Shown piece after piece: positions 26,959 through 34,167 of a stretch of DNA of 49,348 nucleotides. This DNA is from CAMLHP01 sp035712285 (lineage in GTDB: Bacteria > Gemmatimonadota > Gemmatimonadetes > Gemmatimonadales > GWC2-71-9), in NCBI GenBank assembly GCA_035712285.1, contig DASTBA010000169.1, positions 1 to 49,348 of the forward strand. The letters run 5' to 3'. The notes under the pieces are model-generated. The model made no database searches and was not told where the DNA came from. It worked only from the letters and a program-made list of their open reading frames with translations. Position 1 is the stretch's first letter; every line of letters starts with the position of its first letter. A program made the translations under genes and the position numbers.

Positions 26959-28344
26959 TCAGCCGCGGGCAGCGGCGCGGATCAGGTCCCATGCCCGCTG
27001 CACCTGCTCCGCGCCGGTCTGCCACTGGCCGATGGCCATGCGGATGGTGTAGCGGCCGTCCAGCCGGGTGTGCGTGAGATAGATCTCGCGGCTGGCGTTG
27101 ATGCGGCCGAGCAGTGCCTCGTTGTGGCGGTCGAGGGCGGCATCGTCCATCCCGGCGGGATGATGACGGAAGCAGACCAGGCCGAAGGGCGACGGGGCCA
27201 TGGCCTCGAAGCCGGGCTCATCTTCCACCCACGCGCGGAACTGCCGGGCGAGCGCGAGGTGCCGGCGCAGCATCGTGCGGAGCCCCTCGGCGCCATAGCT
27301 CCGGAGCACGAACCAGAGCTTGAGCGCGCGGAACCGTCGGCCGAGCTGGATGCCCCAGTCGCGGAAGTTGACGACCGTGCCGACCTCGGCGGTGCGGAGG
27401 TATTCGGGCAGGATGCTGCACGCCCCGAGCAGCGCCGGCACATCGCGCACGTAAAAGGCGGTGCAGTCGAAATTGGTGAGCAGCCACTTGTGCGGATTGA
27501 AGACGTAGCTGTCGGCCAGTTCCACGCCCGCAAAGTGGTGGCGGCATTCGGGCAGCAGGGCGGCACTGCCGGCGTAGGCGGCGTCCACGTGGAACCAGAG
27601 ATCGTGCTCCCGTGCAACGGCACCGATCGCCGCGAGCGGATCCACCGCCGTGGAGGACGTGGTACCCACGGTGGCGACCACGCAGGCCGGCACCAGTCCG
27701 GCCGAACGGTCGGCCTCCACCTGCTGCCGGAGCGCGCCGGGCCGCATGGCGTAGGCATCGTCGTCCGGAACGAGGCGAAGGGCCCTGGGCCCGAGCCCCG
27801 CGAGGCGCACCGCCTTGGCCACCGAGGAATGGGCCTCGCCCGTGGCATAGACGGTGAGCGGCCCGTCGCTCGTGCCGCGGGCGCGTTCCCGCGCCGCAAT
27901 GATGGCGACCAGCGTGGCGGTGGATGCCGTGTCCTGGATGACGCCGGTGAAGCTGCCGGGCAGGCCGCAGAGTTGCCGCAGCCAGTCCATGGTCACCTGC
28001 TCCAGCTCGGTCGCGGCGGGTGACGTGCTCCAGGACATGCACTGGGCGCCAAGGGTGGCGGTGAGCATCTCGGCGAGGACGCTGGGCGGGCTGTTGTTCG
28101 CCGGGAAGTAGGCGAACCAGCCGGGGTGATTCCAGTGCGTCATGGCCGGCAGGATGAGCTGCTCGAAATCGCGGAAGATGGCGGCGAACGGCTCCCCGGC
28201 CTCGGGCGCTTCGGACGGCAGCGCCGCGCGGACCTGCCCCGGCCGCGTGGCCGGGGTCACGGGACGCTGTCCCACGGTGGCGAAGTAATCCGCCATCCAG
28301 TCCACCAGCTCGTGCGCGTGCGCGCGGAACTCGTCGGGTGTCAT
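26959..28344 (-). CDS. Group II PLP-dependent decarboxylase (aromatic-L-amino-acid decarboxylase-like)
   Basis: A 461-residue enzyme. Family motifs include HPGWFAYFPANNSPPSVLAEML, the cofactor site FHVDAAYAGSAALLPE, and the Schiff-base lysine in YVFNPHKWLLTNFDC (about residue 286). The Asn in the HPGWFAYFPAN stretch and the GxIQDTASTATLVA loop fit aromatic amino acid decarboxylases acting on Trp, Tyr or DOPA. Related enzymes also act on other amino acids or perform oxidative deamination, so the substrate is uncertain. The start is supported by TACATT 6 nt upstream. It diverges from the DNA glycosylase gene with only 42 bp between and ends 1 bp from uvrA. Confidence 0.88.
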   Translation of the reverse strand: MTPDEFRAHAHELVDWMADYFATVGQRPVTPATRPGQVRAALPSEAPEAGEPFAAIFRDFEQLILPAMTHWNHPGWFAYFPANNSPPSVLAEMLTATLGAQCMSWSTSPAATELEQVTMDWLRQLCGLPGSFTGVIQDTASTATLVAIIAARERARGTSDGPLTVYATGEAHSSVAKAVRLAGLGPRALRLVPDDDAYAMRPGALRQQVEADRSAGLVPACVVATVGTTSSTAVDPLAAIGAVAREHDLWFHVDAAYAGSAALLPECRHHFAGVELADSYVFNPHKWLLTNFDCTAFYVRDVPALLGACSILPEYLRTAEVGTVVNFRDWGIQLGRRFRALKLWFVLRSYGAEGLRTMLRRHLALARQFRAWVEDEPGFEAMAPSPFGLVCFRHHPAGMDDAALDRHNEALLGRINASREIYLTHTRLDGRYTIRMAIGQWQTGAEQVQRAWDLIRAAARG

Positions 28345-28350
28345 GGCGAG

Positions 28351-28356
28351 AATGTA
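28351..28356 (-). promoter_or_regulatory. -10-like element for the PLP decarboxylase (leaderless arrangement)
   Basis: On the minus strand TACATT is followed by 6 nt and the ATG at 28344. A weak TTCGTG stands 18 bp further upstream. No Shine-Dalgarno sequence is present. Confidence 0.45.
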
Positions 28357-28386
28357 GTTGCACCCTCAACCGGTCACGAATGGCCC

Positions 28387-29052
28387 ATGCCCAAGGCAGC
28401 CTACACTCCCCGCAGCACCCGGAAGGGCGGCGGTTCCCTCGAGTATGATCCCGCCGTGGCCCGGCGGCACCTCGTGAAGCAGGATCCGCAGCTGGCGGCG
28501 CTCATGCGGCGCTGCGTCCGCTTCTGCCTCGAGCCGCCGGCGACCCAGAGCCTCTTCCACTCGCTCACCGAGTCCATCGTGTACCAGCAGCTCTCGGGCA
28601 AGGCGGCGGCAACCATCTTCGGGCGGTTCGTGAAGCTCTACCGCCCGCGGCGCTTCCCCACCCCGCAGGCGGTGCTGGACAGCAGCGAGGAGTCGCTGCG
28701 CGGCGCCGGGCTCTCGCGCGCCAAGGTGCTGGCCATCCGGGATCTCGCCGCCAAGACCCTGGACGGCACGGTGCCGCGGATGCCGGTGGTGCGGCGGCTG
28801 CCGGACAAGGAACTGATCGAACGGCTCACGTCGGTGCGCGGCATCGGCCAGTGGACCGTCGAGATGCTGCTCCTCTTCCGTCTCGGCCGGCCTGACGTGC
28901 TGCCGTGCGCCGACCTCGGCGTGCGGAAGGGGTTCGCGCTGACCTACGGCATGAAGGATCTGCCCACCGCGAAGGAACTGTACGCCCACGGCGAGCGCTG
29001 GCGGCCGTACCGCAGCATGGCGAGCTGGTACATGTGGCGGGCACTGGACTGA
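28387..29052 (+). CDS. DNA-3-methyladenine glycosylase, AlkA-type HhH-GPD
   Basis: A 221-residue base-excision enzyme. Residues ~60-80 (LFHSLTESIVYQQLSGKAA) and the hairpin-helix-hairpin LTSVRGIGQWTVEMLLLF (about 145-162) are typical. The catalytic Asp follows in LPCADLGVRKG (about residue 175). The AlkA group removes alkylated purines; it lacks the iron-sulfur Cys cluster seen in EndoIII or MutY. ATG 28387 was chosen because upstream in-frame sequence overlaps the divergent decarboxylase. No clear promoter is seen in the 42-bp spacer. It has no operon partner on its right. Confidence 0.92.
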   Translation: MPKAAYTPRSTRKGGGSLEYDPAVARRHLVKQDPQLAALMRRCVRFCLEPPATQSLFHSLTESIVYQQLSGKAAATIFGRFVKLYRPRRFPTPQAVLDSSEESLRGAGLSRAKVLAIRDLAAKTLDGTVPRMPVVRRLPDKELIERLTSVRGIGQWTVEMLLLFRLGRPDVLPCADLGVRKGFALTYGMKDLPTAKELYAHGERWRPYRSMASWYMWRALD

Positions 29053-29083
29053 CAGGACGGACAGGGATAGTTGCAACGTCGTC

Positions 29084-29152
29084 GCCCCGGCGAAAGCCGG
29101 GGCCCAGTGAGAGGCCCGATCGCAGCACTGGATCCCGGCGTTCGCCGGGATC
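29084..29152. repeat. BIME-like pair of REP palindromes
   Basis: Hairpin 1: GCCCCGGC (29084-29091), loop GAAA, GCCGGGGC (29096-29103). Hairpin 2: GATCCCGGCG (29131-29140), loop TT, CGCCGGGATC (29143-29152). The words next to them, CCAGTG and CACTGG, are themselves inverted, so the two units face each other. This is the layout of head-to-head REP elements (BIMEs), which are dispersed by REP-associated transposases in other bacteria. Confidence 0.7.
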
Positions 29153-29164
29153 CCGGCACGGAAG

Positions 29165-29183
29165 GTGTCGCCCCAGGCGACAC
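29165..29183. terminator. Hairpin between convergent genes, possible bidirectional terminator
   Basis: GTGTCGCC (29165-29172) and GGCGACAC (29176-29183) form an 8-bp stem with the loop CCA. It lies between the stop of the glycosylase (29052) and that of the DCC protein (29205). No U-run follows on either strand, so termination is only inferred from placement. Confidence 0.4.
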
Positions 29184-29204
29184 GGGCCGGGCACCGCACA
29201 CTTC

Positions 29205-29594
29205 TTACGGGAGCAATCGCTCGCCCAGGGATCCGGGAGGGGTGAGGGCGCAGTCCACACGGTGCCGGTGGCGCGCCACGACCCGGTAGAAGGGATCGCG
29301 GAGCAGCGCAGGAATGACGCGCAGCATCGCGAGCAGCCGCCAGGGCCCGCCGAGGTAGTCCGCCACCGCGAGTGCGGCGGCTGAGCGGAAGTGCAGCCCC
29401 TCCGAAGTCACCCACACCATGCTATCGAGCGGGAGGCGGACCTGATGCGCCCGCTCTACCTCACCCGCCGTCGTCCCACCCAGCGGTGCGAAGCGGAGGT
29501 CGTGCCGCCGCTCGTGCGCCAGGATGAAGCGCACGGCGGCGTGGCAGAACGCGCAGTCACCATCAAAGAGCAGAAGGGGACCGGATTGCGACAT
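29205..29594 (-). CDS. DCC-family thiol-disulfide oxidoreductase-like protein
   Basis: A 129-residue protein with the family start LLLFDGDCAFCH, giving DxxCxxC with Cys14 and Cys17. The downstream segment FAPLGGTTAGEVER and the Ser-Met-VWV strand agree with the DUF393 (DCC1-like) family of thioredoxin-fold proteins of poorly known role. The ATG is only 14 nt after the 3' end of tRNA-Asn, which is read in the same direction. No separate promoter fits in that gap, so the mRNA is probably released from a tRNA-mRNA transcript. It has no Shine-Dalgarno sequence. Confidence 0.85.
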   Translation of the reverse strand: MSQSGPLLLFDGDCAFCHAAVRFILAHERRHDLRFAPLGGTTAGEVERAHQVRLPLDSMVWVTSEGLHFRSAAALAVADYLGGPWRLLAMLRVIPALLRDPFYRVVARHRHRVDCALTPPGSLGERLLP

Positions 29595-29608
29595 GTCTGG
29601 TGGGGAAA

Positions 29609-29682
29609 CTCCCGAGGAGGGACTCGAACCCCCGACCCGCTGATTAACAGTCAGCTGCTCTAACCAACTGAGCTACTCGGGA
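29609..29682 (-). tRNA. tRNA-Asn (anticodon GTT)
   Basis: A 74-nt cloverleaf. Acceptor arms TCCCGAG and CTCGGGA pair fully, the D arm is GCTC/GAGC, and the anticodon stem is GCTGA/TCAGC with loop CTGTTAA, giving anticodon GTT. The T arm has the TTCGAGT loop. CCA is not encoded. A DCC-family gene begins 14 nt downstream. Confidence 0.97.
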
Positions 29683-29709
29683 TCGTGCGGGCAGTATGGT
29701 AATCAGAAA

Positions 29710-29741
29710 GGCGGGAAGACGGGAGGGCGGGAAGACGGGAA
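29710..29741. repeat. 16-bp tandem duplication, purine-rich
   Basis: GGCGGGAAGACGGGAG (29710-29725) is repeated next to itself with one change at the last base (29726-29741). It is not part of a gene. Confidence 0.75.
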
Positions 29742-29758
29742 ATGGGACCGCACTCCTC

Positions 29759-29779
29759 ATCCTGAGCACAGCGAAGGAT
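29759..29779. repeat. Short REP-like palindrome
   Basis: ATCCT (29759-29763) and AGGAT (29775-29779) flank GAGCACAGCGA. The sequence resembles the widespread short intergenic element CATCCTGAGC...GCGAAGGATCT seen in many bacterial genomes (recall, not searched). Confidence 0.45.
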
Positions 29780-29817
29780 CTACCTGTCTGCACCGGAGAG
29801 ATCCGGCAGGCAAACGC

Positions 29818-29850
29818 CTCACTGTTGCCGCATCGCGGCAGGCCAGTGAG
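29818..29850. repeat. Nested inverted repeat (hairpin)
   Basis: The outer stem is CTCACTG/CAGTGAG (29818-29824 with 29844-29850). The inner stem is TGCCGC/GCGGCA (29826-29831 with 29835-29840), loop ATC. It could be an RNA hairpin on either strand or a terminator for leftward or rightward reading. Confidence 0.55.
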
Positions 29851-29854
29851 TATC

Positions 29855-29880
29855 CGCTCACATTCCGTCATAAGTGAGCG
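29855..29880. repeat. Inverted repeat with GTGAG core
   Basis: CGCTCAC (29855-29861) and GTGAGCG (29874-29880) are separated by 12 nt. Spacing and symmetry would suit a dimeric DNA-binding protein. The core word also occurs in the adjacent hairpin and once more at 29885-29889. Confidence 0.45.
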
Positions 29881-29980
29881 CACACTCACATGGCAAATGG
29901 AGCTGAATCCAGCCTGAATTTGTGCCGTTGATCACCCCGATACCATATCACAAGTGCTTGTGGAAAAAGATGTTACACAG

Positions 29981-30001
29981 CCGTCGGTTCCCAACCGGCG
30001 G
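29981..30001. repeat. Hairpin upstream of holB
   Basis: CCGTCGGTT (29981-29989) pairs with AACCGGCGG (29993-30001) with one G-T wobble and the loop CCC. It overlaps the -35 side of the holB promoter candidate. Confidence 0.4.
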
Positions 30002-30016
30002 CCCGCACGGTACCTT
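29988..30016 (+). promoter_or_regulatory. Candidate holB promoter, leaderless arrangement
   Basis: TTCCCA (29988-29993), 17 bp, and TACCTT (30011-30016). The ATG follows 6 nt after the -10. GGTGG in that gap could also serve as a weak ribosome site. Confidence 0.45.
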
Positions 30017-30022
30017 GGTGGC

Positions 30023-31105
30023 ATGGCTCTGGCACCCCTCTCCGGCCACCGCGACGCCCGGCTTCGGCTGGCTCGCGCCGCCGCTCAGGGGCAGCTGCCT
30101 CAGGCCCTGCTCTTCACCGGGCCGGCCGGGGTCGGCCGGCAGCGACTGGCACTCTGGCTTGCGCAGCTGCTGCTCTGCGAGAAGCCGGCCGACGAGCCGT
30201 GCGGTGTCTGCGGGCCGTGCCGGAAGGTGCTGGACCTCGCGCACCCGGACGTGCACTGGATCGTGCCGATCCCGCGGCCCAAGGCGGCGGAACCGGCCAG
30301 GCAGGTGGAAGAGGCGGCGGAATCCATTGCCGCGGTGATGAACGAGCGGCGTGAGTCGCCGTTGTACCAGGCGCTCGACGGCATGGCGATCCACGGAATC
30401 GCCAGTGTGCGGTTGGTTCTTCGCGAAGCGGCACTCTCCTCCGTGGAGGCCCGGCGCCGGATCTTCATCATCGGCGACGCCGAGCGCCTGGTTTCGCAGG
30501 AAGCGTCGCCGGAGGCGGCGAACGCGCTGCTCAAGCTGCTGGAGGAGCCCCCGGTGGACGCGGTCATCATCCTGACCGCCGCCGATCCGAAGCGGCTGCT
30601 GCCGACGATCCGCTCGCGGACGGTGCCGCTCCGACTGCATCCGCTCGCCGCGGCCGACGTACGAGGCTTCCTCGAGCTGCACGGGAATGTGCCGGCGCGG
30701 GAACTGGAGCGCCGGGTGGAGGCCGCCCAGGGTTCGATCGGCGCGGCACTCTGGCTGGATGATTCGCTGAGCGCGGCGCGGGATGCCGCGGCGGGATTGC
30801 TGGAAGACGTGACGAAGGGCCCCGGAGCCCGGCTGGAGCGGGCGCTCCGCCAGGGGCCGTGGGCCGCCCGCGGCGAGTTCACGGCGATGCTGGACGCCCT
30901 CGCCGACCAGTTGCTGAGCGCCGCCCGCGTGGCGGTCAACGCGCCGCGCCGCGGATCGGGGGCCGGGCCGCTCGCCGGGAAGGATCCGGCGGCCTTGCTG
31001 GAAGCAGCGCGCCACGTGGCGTCGGCACGCGAGGCGGCGCAGGACAATGTGAACCCGCAGCTCCTGCTCGCGGTGCTGGCCGGGCAGCTGGCGGAGACGC
31101 TGTGA
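30023..31105 (+). CDS. holB: DNA polymerase III delta' subunit
   Basis: A 360-residue clamp-loader subunit. It shows the AAA+ delta' layout: LSGHRDARLRLARAAAQGQLPQA at the start, a degenerate P-loop GPAGVGRQRLA (Lys-Thr/Ser replaced), four Cys of the zinc module (LLCEKPADEPCGVCGPCRK), HPDVHWIVPIPRPKA, the Walker-B-region motif RRIFIIGDAERL, then NALLKLLEEPP. The C-terminal part is helical. It works with DnaX and HolA to load the sliding clamp. ATG 30023 is preferred because family conservation starts here and a -10-like hexamer precedes it. It overlaps moaC by 4 bp. Confidence 0.93.
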   Translation: MALAPLSGHRDARLRLARAAAQGQLPQALLFTGPAGVGRQRLALWLAQLLLCEKPADEPCGVCGPCRKVLDLAHPDVHWIVPIPRPKAAEPARQVEEAAESIAAVMNERRESPLYQALDGMAIHGIASVRLVLREAALSSVEARRRIFIIGDAERLVSQEASPEAANALLKLLEEPPVDAVIILTAADPKRLLPTIRSRTVPLRLHPLAAADVRGFLELHGNVPARELERRVEAAQGSIGAALWLDDSLSAARDAAAGLLEDVTKGPGARLERALRQGPWAARGEFTAMLDALADQLLSAARVAVNAPRRGSGAGPLAGKDPAALLEAARHVASAREAAQDNVNPQLLLAVLAGQLAETL

Positions 31106-31578
31106 CGCTCTCGCACCTGGACGAATCGGGCCGGGCCCGGATGGTGGACGTGGGCGGCAAGGACGTGACGGACCGCACCGCGGTAGCCGAGGGTCTGGTG
31201 CGAATGTCCAGCGAGGCGTTCGCGCAGGTCGAGGCGCACGCCGTGAAGAAGGGCGATGTGCTCGCGGTAGCGGAGCTGGCCGGCATCATGGCGGCCAAGC
31301 GGACGGCGGAACTCATCCCGCTCTGTCATCCGGTGGGGCTGGAGGTGATTCAGGTGGAGGCGGCGCTGGACCCGTCGCTTCCCGGGGTGCGGATCCGGGC
31401 CACCGCCCGTGTCCATGCCCAGACCGGCGTGGAGATGGAGGCGCTTACCGCGGTCTCGGTGGCATGCCTCACGGTGTACGACATGATCAAGGCCGCCGAT
31501 CGCGGCGTGGTGATCGAACAGGTCCGGCTGGTCGAGAAGGCCGGCGGGAAATCGGGAACCTGGCGCCGGCAGGAGTGA
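31102..31578 (+). CDS. moaC: Cyclic pyranopterin monophosphate synthase MoaC
   Basis: A 158-residue protein with MoaC signatures: the start LSHLDESGRARMVDVGGKDVT, TAELIPLCHPVGLE (about 70-83) with the conserved Lys-Arg before it, and GVEMEALTAVSVACLTVYDMIKA (about 112-134). MoaC converts the 3',8-cyclo-GTP product of MoaA to cPMP in molybdenum cofactor synthesis. No other moa, mog or moe gene is in the window. It starts with GTG overlapping the holB stop (GTGA), which ties it to DNA replication genes by position only. Confidence 0.95.
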   Translation: MTLSHLDESGRARMVDVGGKDVTDRTAVAEGLVRMSSEAFAQVEAHAVKKGDVLAVAELAGIMAAKRTAELIPLCHPVGLEVIQVEAALDPSLPGVRIRATARVHAQTGVEMEALTAVSVACLTVYDMIKAADRGVVIEQVRLVEKAGGKSGTWRRQE

Positions 31579-31613
31579 CCGCCGGCTCAACCCCTGGGGA
31601 GGCACGACCGACA

Positions 31614-32330
31614 ATGACCACTGCCGAGTGGAGTGGCCGCTGGCAGCGCGCCAGGGTGCTCATCGAGCGCCTCGTCGTGCGCGCCGGGCTCGTGCTGTCC
31701 GCCGGATTGCTGCTGAGCGCCCTCGGCGGCTGGAGCGAGGTGCGCGCACGCGCGGTGGCCGATTCCACCGCCGCGGCCCGCGATGCGGTGACCGCGCACA
31801 TTGCCGGCGACTTCGACACCAAGCTGGACCGGGCCCACGATGAATTGCGCCTCGTGCGGGCGGAGCTGGACCGCGCCGTCTCGGTGAGCGGATACGCCCG
31901 GCGCTACGGCATCACGCCGGAGCTTGCACGCGCCATCTACGATGCCGCCGCGAAGGAAGGCATTCCCTCGATGCTGGCGTTCCGGCTGGTCCAGGTGGAG
32001 AGCAACTTCAAGCGCCAGGCGCGGAGCTCGGCCGATGCGCTGGGCCTGACCCAGGTTCAGCTCGCAACCGCGCGGGCGTATGATCGCCAGGCCACCGAGG
32101 CGGACCTGTTCGACCGCGATACCAATCTGCGGATGGGATTCCGGTACCTGAAGGACTTGCTGGAGCAGTTCGACGGCGACATGCACCTGGCCCTGCTGGC
32201 CTACAACCGCGGCCCCGGCCGCGTCGAACAGATCCTGGCCGAGGGTGGCGACCCGGGCAACGGCTACGCCGGAGCGGTGCTCCGCCGCCCGAAAGCGTCC
32301 GCGGTTTCCGTGCGAGGCATCCCGAACTAG
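31614..32330 (+). CDS. Membrane-anchored lytic transglycosylase (SLT family)
   Basis: A 238-residue protein. An N-terminal signal anchor lies about residues 20-42 (AGLVLSAGLLLSALGGW). After a short helical linker, the SLT domain (about 95-225) shows the catalytic Glu in FRLVQVESNFKRQA (about residue 129), SSADALGLTQV and ALLAYNRGPGRVEQIL. It cleaves peptidoglycan between MurNAc and GlcNAc, forming 1,6-anhydro ends. The ATG at 31614 follows GGGGAGG by 11 nt; a GTG at 31575 overlapping moaC is possible. Its stop overlaps that of the convergent LysM transglycosylase by 4 bp. Confidence 0.85.
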   Translation: MTTAEWSGRWQRARVLIERLVVRAGLVLSAGLLLSALGGWSEVRARAVADSTAAARDAVTAHIAGDFDTKLDRAHDELRLVRAELDRAVSVSGYARRYGITPELARAIYDAAAKEGIPSMLAFRLVQVESNFKRQARSSADALGLTQVQLATARAYDRQATEADLFDRDTNLRMGFRYLKDLLEQFDGDMHLALLAYNRGPGRVEQILAEGGDPGNGYAGAVLRRPKASAVSVRGIPN

Positions 32331-34033
32331 CGGGGAATGCGGAGCCGCTGGCCGGCCCGCACTTTGGTCGTGGTCTTGAGACCGTTGGCCCGGGCCAGCG
32401 CGCCGAGCGACGTGTGATACCGGCGCGCAATGCCGCTCAGTGTTTCCCCACGCTTCACCACATGCGTGCCCCCGGCGCTCGCCGCGCGATGCGCCGGCGC
32501 CACCCGCACCGCCCGCTCCACCGCCGTTTCCCCGATGCGCAGCCGCTGGCCGGACCGGATGCGGCTCGACTTGAGCCGGTTCCAGTGCTTGAGGCTCGAG
32601 ACGCTCACGTGATAGCGCTTGGCGATCCCCGACAGGGTCTCCCCCGATCGTACCCGGTGTACCCGCACCGGTGACGCCACCGGCTCGGCAAAGCTCCGCG
32701 CCACGACGACCGACATCGCGCCACCCACCGGAATCACCAGCTTGTGTCCGGCGCGGACCCGGCCCTTCGTTCCGGGATTCGCTTCGTAGATCTCCTCCGT
32801 CGTGACGCCGTACTTCCGGGCGATGGACGCCACGCTCTCCTGCTTCCCGATGACATGCTCGCGGAACGACACCCGCTCCGAGTCGGCAAGCGAGTCGTAC
32901 GACACCTGGGTCTCCGCTCCCCGTCCCGCCGGGACCAGCACGATCGCCTTCGCATCGGGAGGCGTCACCAGCCGGAGGTACTCCGGATTCAGGTCGCGGA
33001 TGGCCGCCATGGTGGTATCCGCCAGGCCCGCGATCACATCCAGCCCGGTCATGTCCGGCACCTTGACCGAGTCGGCGCGGAACGGCTCCGACGCGCTGTC
33101 CACCGTGAAGCCGTACTTGGCCGGCTCCTTGGCGATGAGCGCCGCGGCGATCAGCTTGGGGACATAGTCCTTGGTCTCGCGCCGCAGCAGGCTGGTGTTG
33201 TAGAGCTTGAAGAACGTCGCATCGGAATACAGCGAGTCATCATCCTCGCCGTCGTCCAGCCGCGCGAGCCCCCGGCCCACCCGGCCGGCGCCGGCATTGT
33301 ACGCCGCCGCGGCCAGGTACGGCGAGCCGAACCGGTCGCGCAGGTCCTTGAGATGGCGCGCGGCCGCATTGGTCGCCTTCACCGGATCCCGCCGGTCGTC
33401 CACCCACTTGTCGATCCGGAGACCGTACCCGCGCCCGGTGGGCGCCATGAACTGCCACATCCCCACCGCGCTCGCGCGGCTCACCGCCAGGTTGGAGAAC
33501 CCGCTCTCGATCAGGGCCAGGTAGACGAGATCCTCCGGCAGCCCCTGCTCCGCCAGGCGGGTGCGGATCATTCCCTCGTACTTCGGCAGGCGCCGCAGCC
33601 AGATGGCCATCCGCGCGCGCCCGGGCCCGGTAAAGAAATCCAGGTAGTACTGCACCCGGTCATGATTGTTGAATGACGTGACGTCAATGTCCCACGTGAC
33701 GGAAGCGGTGCCCCCGGAGTTCTCGTCATCCCGGGTCGCCGGGCGTGCGGCAGCGAGCTGCTCCAGCGCTTCCGCATCGGCCGCCGAATCGGCCGCGACA
33801 TCCACGTCCGCCGTCACTTCGGCGTCGATCTTGTTGCTGTCGGAAGAGGCCCGGACACGAACCTTCGGTGGCGCGGCCGGAATCTCGGCCGTCTGGCGAG
33901 CAGTGCCGCTTCCCGGCGCGGCGCTGGCCACCGGCTGGGCCGCGGGCTCGGGCTGAGTCGCGGCCGGGTGATGCACCGACGGCGCACAGGCGCCGAGGGC
34001 AACGAGGATCGTGGCGAGGGGAAGTCGGTTCAT
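32327..34033 (-). CDS. MltD-like lytic transglycosylase with three LysM domains
   Basis: A 568-residue envelope enzyme. It has a lipoprotein-like signal (MNRLPLATILVALGACAPS, Cys16) and a low-complexity Ala/Pro/Asp region up to ~115. The SLT domain runs ~150-270, with the catalytic Glu in VYLALIESGFSN (about 177), ASAVGMWQFMAPTGRGYGL and YLAAAAYNAGAGRVGRGL. Three LysM modules stand at about 388-431, 456-500 and 522-567. It degrades peptidoglycan in the periplasm, and LysM binds the glycan. ATG 34033 is set by GGAGGAG 6 nt upstream, the strongest ribosome site in this part of the window. The stop overlaps a convergent transglycosylase stop by 4 bp (CTAG). Confidence 0.93.
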   Translation of the reverse strand: MNRLPLATILVALGACAPSVHHPAATQPEPAAQPVASAAPGSGTARQTAEIPAAPPKVRVRASSDSNKIDAEVTADVDVAADSAADAEALEQLAAARPATRDDENSGGTASVTWDIDVTSFNNHDRVQYYLDFFTGPGRARMAIWLRRLPKYEGMIRTRLAEQGLPEDLVYLALIESGFSNLAVSRASAVGMWQFMAPTGRGYGLRIDKWVDDRRDPVKATNAAARHLKDLRDRFGSPYLAAAAYNAGAGRVGRGLARLDDGEDDDSLYSDATFFKLYNTSLLRRETKDYVPKLIAAALIAKEPAKYGFTVDSASEPFRADSVKVPDMTGLDVIAGLADTTMAAIRDLNPEYLRLVTPPDAKAIVLVPAGRGAETQVSYDSLADSERVSFREHVIGKQESVASIARKYGVTTEEIYEANPGTKGRVRAGHKLVIPVGGAMSVVVARSFAEPVASPVRVHRVRSGETLSGIAKRYHVSVSSLKHWNRLKSSRIRSGQRLRIGETAVERAVRVAPAHRAASAGGTHVVKRGETLSGIARRYHTSLGALARANGLKTTTKVRAGQRLRIPR

Positions 34034-34089
34034 AGCCGGCTCCTCCACGACGCGCCCGTCGGGCGGCCGCGGATGATCAGGTCAGGAAG

Positions 34090-34107
34090 GACTCGGACAT
34101 CCGAGTC
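34090..34107. repeat. Perfect inverted repeat in the leader of the LysM transglycosylase
   Basis: GACTCGGA and TCCGAGTC (8 bp each) are separated by 2 nt. It lies about 57 nt upstream of the ATG. It could be an operator or an RNA hairpin in the 5' leader. Confidence 0.5.
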
Positions 34108-34167
34108 TTCGGTCTCTATTCGGCTCCTGGCGTAGCTCGAAACCTTGCATTTCGCGGCGCAACGAGC

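Larger units (their letters stand above)
29683..30022. other. 340-bp gene-free, repeat-rich spacer between tRNA-Asn and holB
   Basis: No convincing coding frame is present. The stretch holds a 16-bp tandem duplication, a REP-like ATCCT/AGGAT element, a nested hairpin, five CTCAC/GTGAG words in alternating orientation (29818-29889), the palindrome CACAAG-TG-CTTGTG (29949-29962), and the holB promoter candidate. Base composition in 29850-29980 is visibly more AT-rich than the genes around it. The function is unknown; it may combine the tRNA-Asn promoter, a regulatory site and repeat debris. Confidence 0.6.

Noticed and set aside
29940..29975. DnaA-box-like word TGTGGAAAA near an AT-richer stretch as a replication origin
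   Set aside because: A single imperfect box, with no dnaA, dnaN or gidA gene nearby; not enough for an origin.
29683..30022. CRISPR array or attachment site beside tRNA-Asn
   Set aside because: The repeats are short, different from each other and not regularly spaced. I also saw no duplicated tRNA 3' end or integrase.
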